This document shows, piece by piece, positions 31,308-38,652 of a stretch of 38,652 nucleotides of DNA. The stretch covers positions 1 through 38,652 of the forward strand of contig CATYEN010000018.1 of the NCBI GenBank assembly GCA_958405565.1, given 5' to 3'. The notes below the pieces were generated by a model. That model searched no databases. It was not told where the DNA came from and saw only the letters and a list, made by a program, of their open reading frames with translations. Positions within the stretch are counted from its first letter, which is position 1. Every line of letters starts with the position of its first letter. The translations under genes and the position numbers were made by a program. Source of the stretch: an uncultured Collinsella sp. GTDB taxonomy: Bacteria > Actinomycetota > Coriobacteriia > Coriobacteriales > Coriobacteriaceae.

Positions 31308-31993
31308 ACGAGCAGGATGAGGTTTTCGATCGCGACCCGTCCCTTGACGAGCGCGCCTTCGAGCTGCAGGGAACGTTTCGTACGGTTCTGGATTGCATGG
31401 CGCGCCCCGGCGAAGTTTGCCGCCTCTCCATTACGGACGCCTATGGGGCGGAGGCTGAGCGTTGCGGGCTATTCCCCGCGACGTTGATGCTGGCGGACAT
31501 GCTGCTCGATAGCGGTACGACTTTTTGCATGGCGACTACGGGCTTTGTGCGCGCTGCCCGGCAGATTGCGAGCCGAACGCACGTGACTCCTGCGGCGCCG
31601 AGCGAAGCTGCGTGCGTGATCGTTCCGGAGGCTTTTCGGGATGAGGGCGCGGCGAGTGCAATCGCTGCGCTTACGGCAGGGACGCTTGAACAGCCGCATC
31701 GCGGCGCGACGGCTATCGTCGAGTGCTCGGTGCTCCTGGGGCTGGACGCGCAGGGTTTGCGCGTCGGCTCCGCTTCGCACGCGTGTGACAAGAGCTCCTG
31801 GGAGCTCACTGGCCCCGGCGTTGACGGCACTTCGCACTTCTCGTGCGATCGCGGCGACGTCTTGCGCTCGCGTATCGCGCGCCTGGACGAGTTCCCCTGC
31901 GGTATCGACTTGATGTTTGTGGACGGGTTTGGTCATATCGTTTCCGTTCCCCGTTCTAGCGCTTGCAGGGAGGTTGAATCATGGGATATGTAG
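31304..31993 (+). CDS. phnH: C-P lyase core subunit PhnH
   Basis: PhnH is the core subunit with a PLP-transferase-like fold that lacks a catalytic role of its own. The 229-aa protein has FRTVLDCMARPGEVCRL, AATLMLADMLLDSGTTF, PHRGATAIVECSVLL and the C-terminal FPCGIDLMFVDGFGHIVSVPRS, all PhnH hallmarks. It is about 35 residues longer than E. coli PhnH. It overlaps phnI by 13 bases. Confidence 0.94.
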   Translation: MNEQDEVFDRDPSLDERAFELQGTFRTVLDCMARPGEVCRLSITDAYGAEAERCGLFPATLMLADMLLDSGTTFCMATTGFVRAARQIASRTHVTPAAPSEAACVIVPEAFRDEGAASAIAALTAGTLEQPHRGATAIVECSVLLGLDAQGLRVGSASHACDKSSWELTGPGVDGTSHFSCDRGDVLRSRIARLDEFPCGIDLMFVDGFGHIVSVPRSSACREVESWDM

Positions 31994-33147
31994 CTGTCTC
32001 CGGTGGCGAACAGGCAATTGCCTCGTCGCTTGAGTTGCTTGAGTGCGAGCGTGTTGCGGGCGGCCGTGCGCTCGATCCTGCGCTCATCATCGAGAGCATG
32101 CCGCGCGCAGTCGAGCAGGTGCAGTCCGAGGGTTCCGTTTGGGCTCCCGAGGTTGCTGCGATTGCTCTCAAGCAGGCGTCGGGTTCTATCGAGGAAGCCG
32201 TCTTTTTGGTGCGCGCCTACCGTTCCACCCTCGAGCGCCTCTATACTTCGCGCGTGATCGATACGGGCGAGATGCGCGTTTCGCGTCGTATCTCCGCTGC
32301 GTTCAAGGATATCGAGGGCGGACAGATTCTGGGAGCAACACGCGATTACAGTCATCGCCTTATCAATTTTGATCTAAGCGAAGAGACCGACGCCGATGTT
32401 CGTGCCGCGCGTGCTGCCATCGATGAGCGTCTGGATGAAGCGTCCAAGGCATTTTACGCTGTGGCCGAGACCACGCCTCTCGACCGCGTTCCCAAGGTGT
32501 GCGATTACCTGCGCCAGATCGGTATGATCCGCCCCGTTGCTATCGATGACACCGAACCCGTCGATATCACCAAGACCCCGCTTTTCACGCCGGCGCCGCG
32601 CAGCGTTATCCTGCAGGCCCTCTCGCGTGGTCTCACACAGGCGGTTGTCGCCATCGGGTACGCTGCCATTCGAGGCTTTGGCATTTCCCATCCCACGGTG
32701 GGCGAGCTTCGCCGCGGCAGCGTGCCGGTGACGATTGATGCCCCCGGAACCGACCCCGCCCAGGCTTCTGCCGACGACGTGTACTATCTGGGGGCACTTC
32801 CGGTCTGTGAGGTCGAAAGCCTGATCGCCGACGACGAGGTGACCGAGACGGGCGAGCATGTGAACGCGCTCGATGTGGGTTACGGCCTCGTTACCGGCAG
32901 CGACGAGAGCAAGGCCATCGCCATGAGCGTCCTCGACCATTCGCTGCGCGTCGACGACGTTCGCTATCCCACGCAGGATCAGGAGTTCGTGCTCTATCAC
33001 ATCGACGGCGTGGAAGCCACGGGCTTTATCAGCCATCTTAAGCTGCCGCACTACGTGACGTTCCAGAGCAAGCTCGATGCAGCCCTGCGCTCTATGAATC
33101 ATGCCGAGGGACAGAAGGAGGACGGTTCTCGTGCAGCGCAACTATAA
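31981..33147 (+). CDS. phnI: C-P lyase core subunit PhnI (nucleosidase)
   Basis: PhnI catalyses the displacement of adenine from ATP by phosphonate, with PhnG/H/L. The 388-aa protein starts MGYVAVSGGEQAI. It has PRAVEQVQSEGSVWAPEVAAIALKQASGS, RISAAFKDIEGGQILGATRDYSHRLINF and, near the end, GEHVNALDVGYGLVTGSDESKAIAMSVLDHSL. GGGAGG precedes the ATG inside the phnH end. The length is slightly above E. coli PhnI (354 aa). Confidence 0.95.
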   Translation: MGYVAVSGGEQAIASSLELLECERVAGGRALDPALIIESMPRAVEQVQSEGSVWAPEVAAIALKQASGSIEEAVFLVRAYRSTLERLYTSRVIDTGEMRVSRRISAAFKDIEGGQILGATRDYSHRLINFDLSEETDADVRAARAAIDERLDEASKAFYAVAETTPLDRVPKVCDYLRQIGMIRPVAIDDTEPVDITKTPLFTPAPRSVILQALSRGLTQAVVAIGYAAIRGFGISHPTVGELRRGSVPVTIDAPGTDPAQASADDVYYLGALPVCEVESLIADDEVTETGEHVNALDVGYGLVTGSDESKAIAMSVLDHSLRVDDVRYPTQDQEFVLYHIDGVEATGFISHLKLPHYVTFQSKLDAALRSMNHAEGQKEDGSRAAQL

Positions 33148-33979
33148 CTTTGCCTTTTTGGACGAGGGCTCCAAGCGCGAGATTCGCCGCGCCATCTTGA
33201 AGGCCGTCGCCATTCCCGGATACCAGGTGCCGTTTGCGAGCCGCGAGATGCCCATCGGCCGCGGATGGGGTACGGGTGGCCTGCAGGTCACGTTGTCGTG
33301 CATCGGCCCCGATGACGTGCTCAAGGTAATCGACCAGGGCTCGGACGCGAGCGTCAATGCCGTGTCCATTCGCAGCCTCGTGCATGAGACTACCGGCGTC
33401 GAGACCACTACGTCCACGGCGGACGCGACGCTCATCCAGAGCCGTCACCGTATCCCTGAGCGTCCGTTGCGGCGCGATCAACTCATGGTGCTGCAGGTTC
33501 CCACGCCAGAGCCCCTGCGCACCTACGAGGCGCGCGAAAGCGTAACGCGCCGTCTGCACGCCGAAGCTGAGTACACCGGTGCATATCTGGAGCTTTTTGA
33601 GCAGATTGTGCGCTATGGCTCCACGACCACCGGTGCCGACCATCCCGTGATGGTGCAGGATCGCTACGTTATGGCGCCGAGTCCCATTCCGCGTTTCGAT
33701 AACCCCAAGCTCAACGATGCCGAGAATCTCTTTTTGTTTGGAGCGGGGCGCGAGAAGAAGATCTACGCCGTGCCGCCGCATACCAAGGTCGAATCGCTCG
33801 CCTTCGAAGACCATCCCTTTGTGCGTGAGGATTTTGAAGGCAAGCGCTGCTGCATCTGTGGGGCGACGGGTGTCTATATGACTCAAACCATCGATCCCGT
33901 TACGGGCAAGAAGGCGTGGCAGTGCTCCGATACCGATTATTGCGCAGAGCGTCTCGAGGAGGGCGGAAGTGATGAGTAA
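33131..33979 (+). CDS. phnJ: C-P lyase radical SAM subunit PhnJ
   Basis: PhnJ breaks the carbon-phosphorus bond using a 4Fe-4S cluster and S-adenosylmethionine. The 282-aa protein carries Cys240, Cys243, Cys265 and Cys271, with the same spacing as E. coli Cys241/244/266/272. Gly30 in AIPGYQVPF corresponds to the glycyl-radical Gly32. NFAFLDEGSKREIRRAILKAVAIPG closely follows the family. GTG 33131 has AAGGAGGA 7 bases upstream and lies within the end of phnI. All key residues are intact, so the enzyme is expected to be active. Confidence 0.96.
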   Translation: MQRNYNFAFLDEGSKREIRRAILKAVAIPGYQVPFASREMPIGRGWGTGGLQVTLSCIGPDDVLKVIDQGSDASVNAVSIRSLVHETTGVETTTSTADATLIQSRHRIPERPLRRDQLMVLQVPTPEPLRTYEARESVTRRLHAEAEYTGAYLELFEQIVRYGSTTTGADHPVMVQDRYVMAPSPIPRFDNPKLNDAENLFLFGAGREKKIYAVPPHTKVESLAFEDHPFVREDFEGKRCCICGATGVYMTQTIDPVTGKKAWQCSDTDYCAERLEEGGSDE

Positions 33980-34856
33980 AGGCACGACGATGCTTCCCGC
34001 TACGGTTCATCATGAATTTAAGGATGAGGCTCCGGTTTTGTCCGTTCGCCATCTGGCCAAGCGCTTTGGCGCGGGCTGCGACTACTGTCGCGACCCGCAT
34101 GCCCAACTCGAGCGCAACATCTGCCCCGTGTGCGGCACGGTGCACGCGGTACGCGACATCTCGCTCGAGGTGCATCGCGGCGAGATTTTGGGCATCGTGG
34201 GCGAGTCCGGCTCGGGTAAGTCGACGCTCATGCAGTGCCTCTATTTCGACCAGGAGCCCACGGCGGGCGACATGCGCGTTGCCGCATACGACGAGGGCCG
34301 GGGCAACTGCTTTGACCTTTCGCGTCAGCAAAAACGCCTTATCCGCGACGAGATCTTCGGCATGGTCTACCAAAATCCCTACCTGGGCCTGCGCATGAAC
34401 TTCTCGAGCCTTTCCAATATCGCCGAGAAGCAGATCGCTGCCGGTATCCGAGACGTTTCCTCCATGGTCGATCGCGGTCGCGAGCTGCTCGATCGCGTGA
34501 ACATCCCCTTGCGGCGTGAACAGGATCCGCCGCGCGCGTTTTCGGGCGGTATGCAGCAGCGCGTGCAGATTGCCAAGGCACTTTCCAACCGTCCTCCGCT
34601 GCTGTTCTTGGATGAGGTCACCACCGGTTTGGACCTTTCGGTTCAGGCGCGCGTGCTCGACCTGATTTTGTCGCTGCGACGTGACCTGGGGGTGTCGATG
34701 GTCGTGGTGAGCCATGACTTAGGCGTGATTCGCCTGCTTGCCGACCGCACTATCGTCATGCTTGACGGGCAGGTTATCGAGCATGGCCTGACCGACCAGA
34801 TCATGCAGGACCCGCAACACGCTTACACCCAAGAACTCGTCTATTCGCTTCTTTAG
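33972..34856 (+). CDS. phnK: C-P lyase-associated ABC-type ATPase PhnK with Cys-rich insert
   Basis: PhnK is an ABC-like ATPase that binds PhnJ and supports C-P lyase turnover. The 294-aa protein has Walker A GESGSGKST, a Q-loop in MVYQNPYLGL, signature FSGGMQQRVQIAKAL and a Walker B variant LLFLDEVTTGLD (DEV where most have DEP). Unlike E. coli PhnK, it inserts GCDYCRDPHAQLERNICPVCG, two Cys-x-x-Cys pairs, between KRFG and the P-loop (about residues 35-60), probably a zinc or iron site. ATG 33972 is preferred; GTG 33969 is adjacent. It overlaps phnJ by 8 bases. Confidence 0.93.
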   Translation: MSKGTTMLPATVHHEFKDEAPVLSVRHLAKRFGAGCDYCRDPHAQLERNICPVCGTVHAVRDISLEVHRGEILGIVGESGSGKSTLMQCLYFDQEPTAGDMRVAAYDEGRGNCFDLSRQQKRLIRDEIFGMVYQNPYLGLRMNFSSLSNIAEKQIAAGIRDVSSMVDRGRELLDRVNIPLRREQDPPRAFSGGMQQRVQIAKALSNRPPLLFLDEVTTGLDLSVQARVLDLILSLRRDLGVSMVVVSHDLGVIRLLADRTIVMLDGQVIEHGLTDQIMQDPQHAYTQELVYSLL

Positions 34857-34867
34857 GAGGCTCGCCG

Positions 34868-36175
34868 ATGTACGTCATCCGCAACGGAATCATTGTTCAA
34901 CCCGACCGCCTGCTCTTTGGCTACGAGCTTGTGGTCGAAGACGACAGGATCGCCGCAATTCAGCGCCAAGGCAAATTCGATGCGACCGCCGCGGGAGCCG
35001 GCGTTATCGACGCTCATGGTGGCTATGTCACGCCTGGTCTTGTGGATATCCATTCCGACTATATCGAGACCGTTATCTCGCCGCGCCCGACGGTGCTCAT
35101 GGACTTCTCGACGGCATTGTTCGAGGCCGAGCGTGAGCTCATCGCCCATGGCATCACCACAATGTATCACTCGCTTTCGGCATATGCGCAGGACATCATG
35201 GATGCCAAGCCGGTCCGGCGCTGGGAGAACACCGAGAAAATCATGGCGCTTATCGCCGGCTGCAAACGCACCGAGGGGCGAAACGCCCATCTGATTCGTC
35301 ATCGCCTGCACCTGCGTCTTGAGGTCGATAACGTCAATCTGGTTGAGCAAGTTGAGGGGCATTTGCGCTCGGGCGAGGTGGACGAGCTTTCATTTATGGA
35401 CCACACTCCCGGCCAGGGTCAATATCGCGATATCGAGATCTGGCGCAAGAGCGTTCGTGGCGATCATGAGCTGAGTGATGAAGAAGCGGCACAGATCGTT
35501 GCCGCTCAGCAGGCGGCGCCCAAGCTTTCCTTTGAGCAGCTCAAATATCTTGCCGATGTTGCCTGCGAAAACGGCATTGCGCTGGCGAGCCACGATGACG
35601 ATTCGGTCGAGCATCTGGACCTTATGCGTGAGCTCGGCTGCACGATCTCTGAGTTCCCGGTGAGTTTAGAGGTGGCGCGCGCTGCTCGCGAGCGTGGCAT
35701 GTCGACCGTCATGGGAACACCCAACATCTTGCTGGGAAAGAGCCATTCGGGCAATCTTTCGGCGCGCGACGCCGTGTCCAACGGAGTGGCGAGCGTGCTG
35801 TGCTCCGATTACTATCCCACGGCAATGCTGCAGAGCGCCTTTGCCCTGCACCATGATTTCAAGCTGCCGCTTGAAGAGGCGTTTGCCATGCTCACCATCA
35901 ACCCGGCGCGCGCCGTGCATGCCGACGACCAGATTGGCAGTCTGGAAGAGGGCAAGAAAGCCGATATTCTGGTCATTCGTGAGGTTGAGGAAGGCCAGCG
36001 CACCTATCCCGTGATCACGGCGACGCTGGTGGATGGCCGTGTGGTTTCGCGCATGTGGTATCCGGCGCTGCCGAGCATGTCTGCCCGTTTTGCCACCGAT
36101 GCCGCGACGATCGCCGAGACCGCCGACCACGTGCCGGCAGCCGTGGTGGATACGGATGGATCGGAGGACAAGTAA
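34868..36175 (+). CDS. phnM: alpha-D-ribose 1-methylphosphonate 5-triphosphate diphosphatase PhnM
   Basis: PhnM removes diphosphate from the ribosyl-phosphonate triphosphate, making the PhnJ substrate. The 435-aa protein has the amidohydrolase motif DIHSDYIE, LHLRLEVDN, FMDHTPGQGQY, ASHDDDSVEH, LGKSHSGNLSARDAV and LCSDYYPTAML with the metal-binding residues of the family. It is about 55 residues longer than E. coli PhnM (378 aa), with an acidic, Ala-rich C-terminal tail. The start is preceded by TTAGGAGG, and it is 11 bases after phnK. Confidence 0.95.
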   Translation: MYVIRNGIIVQPDRLLFGYELVVEDDRIAAIQRQGKFDATAAGAGVIDAHGGYVTPGLVDIHSDYIETVISPRPTVLMDFSTALFEAERELIAHGITTMYHSLSAYAQDIMDAKPVRRWENTEKIMALIAGCKRTEGRNAHLIRHRLHLRLEVDNVNLVEQVEGHLRSGEVDELSFMDHTPGQGQYRDIEIWRKSVRGDHELSDEEAAQIVAAQQAAPKLSFEQLKYLADVACENGIALASHDDDSVEHLDLMRELGCTISEFPVSLEVARAARERGMSTVMGTPNILLGKSHSGNLSARDAVSNGVASVLCSDYYPTAMLQSAFALHHDFKLPLEEAFAMLTINPARAVHADDQIGSLEEGKKADILVIREVEEGQRTYPVITATLVDGRVVSRMWYPALPSMSARFATDAATIAETADHVPAAVVDTDGSEDK

Positions 36176-36909
36176 TGGGCGATTCAATCGAATCCTTTCA
36201 GCCTGATGCATGTCCACTCCTTGCGATCGAGGATCTTTCCAAGGGCTTTACCCTGCATACCGCCGACCGTCGCGTGCGCGGCTGTGAGCATATCTCGCTG
36301 AGCGTGCTGCCGGGCGAGTTCGTGGGCGTTACCGGCCGCTCGGGCTCGGGTAAATCAACGATTCTCAAGTGCATCTATCGTACGAATCTGCCGGAAAGCG
36401 GCCACATCGTGTACGATTCCGAGGCCTTTGGCCCGGTCGACCTTGTCACGCTCGATGAGCGTCGTGTGATCTATCTGCGCAACTACGAGATTGGCTATGT
36501 CTCCCAGTTCCTCGATGCCGTGCCACGTACCACGGCCCGTGAAATCGTGCGCGCGAGTGCCGCCGAGGCGTTTGCCGATGAAGATGCGATTGAGGAGGAG
36601 ACGACGCGTATGCTCGAGCATTTCGACTTCCCCAAGCCCCTGTGGGACCTGTATCCCAATACGTTCTCGGGTGGTGAGAAGCTCAGACTCAACATCGCGC
36701 GTGCTATGGTGCGTCGTCCACGTCTATTACTGTTGGACGAGCCGACTGCCAGCCTCGATAACGCGAGCAAGGTCAGAGTCCGCGATTTGATTGAGCAACT
36801 CAAGGCCGGAGGTACTACGATGCTGGGGATCTTCCATGATTTGGAGTTTATGGAAGGCGTTTGCGATCGTGAGTACAACATGCAGATTGGTGGGTTTGTC
36901 CAGGCATAG
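36175..36909 (+). CDS. phnL: C-P lyase-associated ABC-type ATPase PhnL
   Basis: PhnL is an ABC-like ATPase required with PhnG/H/I for the nucleosidase step. The 244-aa protein shows FTLHTADRRVRGCEHISLSVLPGEFVGVTGRSGSGKSTILKCIYR, YVSQFLDAVPRTTAREIV, signature FSGGEKLRLNIARAM and Walker B LLLLDEPTASLDN. It follows phnM with a TAATG overlap. Here phnL comes after phnM, unlike the E. coli phnK-L-M order. Confidence 0.95.
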   Translation: MGDSIESFQPDACPLLAIEDLSKGFTLHTADRRVRGCEHISLSVLPGEFVGVTGRSGSGKSTILKCIYRTNLPESGHIVYDSEAFGPVDLVTLDERRVIYLRNYEIGYVSQFLDAVPRTTAREIVRASAAEAFADEDAIEEETTRMLEHFDFPKPLWDLYPNTFSGGEKLRLNIARAMVRRPRLLLLDEPTASLDNASKVRVRDLIEQLKAGGTTMLGIFHDLEFMEGVCDREYNMQIGGFVQA

Positions 36910-36918
36910 GAGGGACGG

Positions 36919-37812
36919 ATGCAAGAACATAGATCCGTGCAGGGGTCATTTGATCTGCATATGCATTCAGTTTATTCCGATGGTTCTCAATCGGTGCAGA
37001 CATTGATTACCGAGGCTCGTGAGCGGGGTCTTTCGGGTATTGCCGTTACCGATCACGACAGTTTGCGCCAGCTGTCGTCCGTACGCGCCGAAGCCCGCAA
37101 GATGGGTTTTCCCGTGATTGCGGGTGTTGAAGCTTCTTGCATTGACGCGGAAACCGGACGCAAGATCCATATTCTTTGCTACGGTCTCGCGGCTACGGCG
37201 GATGAATCTGGTCCGCTTGAGCTCTTGGTAAACGAAACGCTTGCCCGCCGTACTGCCAACACTCTGTGGCAGGCATGGACGCTCGAGCGTACAGGGATAG
37301 CCCCCTGCGGGCGAAAAGCATCGGTGGCTGACGTGGTCGAAGTCTCGCGGGCAAGCACTGGTGTCTACAAACAGCACGTCATGCAGGCGCTTACGGGGTT
37401 GGGCTATCGCGATGGCGAATATCAGCGCGTGTATCGTCGGTTATTTAAAAACGGCGGTATTGCCGAGCGTGACATTTCCTATCCCGACGCACTTGCAATT
37501 GTGCGGGCTGCTCGCGAACAGGGCGGCGTGCCCGTGCTCGCACATCCCCAGCAGATGGACTCGTGGGGGGCTATCCCCGCACTTGTTAAGGCGGGTCTGA
37601 TGGGCATCGAGGCGTTTCATCCCGATAACGATGCTGTTGCGACCGAAGAGGCCTTTAGACTTGCACGACAGTACGGAATCTTGTGCACCGGCGGTAGCGA
37701 TTACCATGGGCGCTATGGCGCCCCCGAGTGCGTCGGGGCTTGTTTCATCACGCCGGATGAAGCCGGCGAGTCCGTTGCGCAGCTGTTCGACCAAGAACGC
37801 CTGCTTGCTTAG
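36919..37812 (+). CDS. phnPP: PHP-domain cyclic phosphate phosphodiesterase (PhnPP-like)
   Basis: The 297-aa protein has PHP metal-site motifs DLHMHSVYSDG, VTDHDS, GVEAS, HPQQ and GGSDYHG. In Eggerthella lenta a PHP protein from a phn operon was shown to hydrolyse both ester bonds of 5-phosphoribose 1,2-cyclic phosphate. Position and motifs suggest the same job here: opening the PhnJ product and then releasing phosphate to give ribose 5-phosphate. That would explain why neither phnP nor phnN is present. AGGAGGGACGG precedes the ATG. Substrate specificity is inferred, not shown. Confidence 0.85.
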   Translation: MQEHRSVQGSFDLHMHSVYSDGSQSVQTLITEARERGLSGIAVTDHDSLRQLSSVRAEARKMGFPVIAGVEASCIDAETGRKIHILCYGLAATADESGPLELLVNETLARRTANTLWQAWTLERTGIAPCGRKASVADVVEVSRASTGVYKQHVMQALTGLGYRDGEYQRVYRRLFKNGGIAERDISYPDALAIVRAAREQGGVPVLAHPQQMDSWGAIPALVKAGLMGIEAFHPDNDAVATEEAFRLARQYGILCTGGSDYHGRYGAPECVGACFITPDEAGESVAQLFDQERLLA

Positions 37813-37823
37813 GGGGTCCAAAG

Positions 37824-38246
37824 ATGACAGTTCGAACGGCGACTGTTGCCGATTCCGACGCGGTGTACGAGCTCATGTGCCAGCTTGAGGACACTCGATT
37901 TGACCGATTGACGTTCTGTAGGCGTTTTGGCTGGCAGCTTGCCCGTCAACCATTTTTCGCTTTTGTGCTCGAGGAGGATGACGTTGTCGGGTTTGTGAAC
38001 GTGCGCGTCGAGCGGCAGCTTCACCATGAACACCCCGTGGCCGAGATTTGCGAGCTCGTGGTTGACAAGGGATACCGTGGTGGTGGACGCGGGACACTGC
38101 TGCTTGAGAGAGCCATTGCGTGTGCACGAGAGCAGGGATGCGAGGTTATCGAGGTGACCTCAAATGCCGCACGGTTGGATGCTCACCGGTTTTACGAGAA
38201 TCACGGCATGAAGAGGACGCATACTAAATTCATGATGGGGCTGTGA
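37824..38246 (+). CDS. phnO: Aminoalkylphosphonate N-acetyltransferase PhnO
   Basis: PhnO acetylates the amino group of aminoalkylphosphonates from acetyl-CoA, which allows their use or detoxifies them. The 140-aa GNAT protein closely follows E. coli PhnO: TVADSDAVYELMCQLEDTRFD, HHEHPVAEICELVVDKGYRGGGRGTLLLERAI (acetyl-CoA loop) and RLDAHRFYENHGMKRTHTKF. It is the last gene of the operon; no strong terminator is seen before tRNA-Leu. Confidence 0.92.
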   Translation: MTVRTATVADSDAVYELMCQLEDTRFDRLTFCRRFGWQLARQPFFAFVLEEDDVVGFVNVRVERQLHHEHPVAEICELVVDKGYRGGGRGTLLLERAIACAREQGCEVIEVTSNAARLDAHRFYENHGMKRTHTKFMMGL

Positions 38247-38299
38247 GAACCCTTAAATGTATGTGCAATAACGCTTGCCAACTTTTTCAAAAATAGTTC

Positions 38300-38328
38300 T
38301 TGCGTTCGCGCTGGCGCTCCGTTATTCT
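38300..38328 (+). promoter_or_regulatory. Promoter of tRNA-Leu
   Basis: TTGCGT (38300-38305) and TATTCT (38323-38328) are separated by 17 bp, 11 bp before the tRNA. Confidence 0.75.
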
Positions 38329-38339
38329 AATTCCTGCAC

Positions 38340-38426
38340 GCGGGCGTGGCGGAATTGGCAGACGCGTACGGTTCAGGTCCGTATGGGGGCAACCCCATGA
38401 AGGTTCAAGTCCTTTCGCCCGCACCA
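38340..38426 (+). tRNA. tRNA-Leu (CAG)
   Basis: Acceptor GCGGGCG pairs with CGCCCGC (38416-38422). Anticodon loop TTCAGGT gives anticodon CAG. A long variable arm (TGGGGGCAACCCCA) marks a class II leucine tRNA. The T-arm has TTCAAGT. CCA is encoded (38424-38426). Confidence 0.95.
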
Positions 38427-38463
38427 TTAAATGAAAGAGCTCCCAGCAATGGGAGCTTTTTTG
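38409..38463. repeat. Direct repeat, copy 1 (tRNA-Leu 3' end plus terminator)
   Basis: These 55 bases are identical to 38598-38652. They comprise the end of the T-stem and acceptor stem of tRNA-Leu, CCA, and the following hairpin terminator (AGCTCCCA, GCAA, TGGGAGCT, then T run; 38438-38462). Confidence 0.93.
38438..38463 (+). terminator. Terminator of tRNA-Leu
   Basis: AGCTCCCA (38438-38445) pairs with TGGGAGCT (38450-38457) around a GCAA tetraloop and is followed by T6. Confidence 0.9.
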
Positions 38464-38597
38464 TTATGGGCCCATCGCAGGGACTTGAACCTGCGAAGGA
38501 GCGAGCGTTAAGAAAACGCGGAGCGTTTTTAGCGAGCTGGCGAGGACGCCGGCAGGCGGCCGAAGCCGGTGCGGATCCGCGAAGCGGATACGCGGAC
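38464..38597. repeat. Hairpin-rich segment between the two direct repeats
   Basis: It contains TCGCAGG-gacttgaa-CCTGCGA (about 38475-38496), AAAACGC-gga-GCGTTTT, CCGGC...GCCGG and ATCCGC-gaa-GCGGAT, the last two enclosed by AGGACG...CGTCCT. The first hairpin carries GGACTTGAACC (38481-38491), the exact reverse complement of the tRNA-Leu T-arm (38402-38412). There is no coding frame I trust. The structure looks like a small mobile or rearranged palindromic element at the tRNA 3' end. Confidence 0.6.
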
Positions 38598-38652
38598 GTC
38601 CTTTCGCCCGCACCATTAAATGAAAGAGCTCCCAGCAATGGGAGCTTTTTTG
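38598..38652. repeat. Direct repeat, copy 2 (tRNA 3' fragment plus terminator)
   Basis: An exact second copy of 38409-38463, cut off by the window end. It is not preceded by a tRNA body, so it is a fragment, as expected for an attachment-site-like duplication or a repeat unit of 189 bp. Confidence 0.9.

Noticed and set aside
38405..38638. A minus-strand frame through the tRNA-Leu and repeat region
   Set aside because: It translates tRNA, terminator and hairpins, and its repeated ends only mirror the direct repeat.

Overview
The window looks like chromosomal DNA from a coriobacterium (Actinomycetota), most likely a Collinsella-like gut organism. This is inferred from high G+C coding sequence with many GTG starts, strong SD sequences and four-base ATGA overlaps, an actinobacterial-type tad pilus locus, and a C-P lyase operon carrying a PHP-domain phosphodiesterase of the kind known from Eggerthella. 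No database search was possible, so the genus is an inference.

Layout: (1) 1-3041 is an energy-coupling-factor nickel/cobalt importer (nikMN, nikQ, nikO). A GTGTTAC-N14-GTAACAC palindrome lies before it and points to NikR-type nickel control. (2) 3121-3969 is a zinc-dependent phospholipase-C-like protein, followed by a C-terminal remnant of a lost gene and by pyruvate kinase on the minus strand. (3) 6075-8756 is a Ca2+-type P-type ATPase. Its 5' leader can form two mutually exclusive folds, one of which sequesters the ribosome-binding site and contains a loop-loop pairing. I consider this the best candidate for an undescribed regulatory system in the window. A long palindromic repeat and then rsgA follow. 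(4) 10445-20035 is a tad (Flp pilus) operon: SAF/CpaB protein, TadZ, TadA ATPase, TadB, TadC, Flp pilin, several pilin-like proteins, a 717-residue TadG-like protein and a DUF192 protein. (5) 20094-20644 is a small toxin-antitoxin pair, followed by tRNA-Phe and a tandem array of three hairpins. (6) 21262-26749 holds a GH5-family protein that has lost its acid/base glutamate, then rsmI, metG, rsmA and tatD. (7) 27008-38246 is a complete phosphonate uptake and C-P lyase operon: phnD, phnC, two phnE, phnGHIJK, phnM, phnL, a PHP cyclic phosphodiesterase and phnO. (8) The window ends with tRNA-Leu(CAG), whose 3' end plus terminator is duplicated 189 bp downstream across a hairpin-rich segment.

How it fits together: PhnD/C/E/E import phosphonates. 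PhnG/H/I/L/M attach the phosphonate to ribose and trim it to the ribosyl phosphonate 5-phosphate. PhnJ, helped by PhnK, breaks the C-P bond. The PHP enzyme probably replaces PhnP and PhnN by opening the cyclic phosphate and releasing phosphate, and PhnO acetylates aminophosphonates. The tad genes would build a type IVc pilus, but no prepilin peptidase is encoded in the window.
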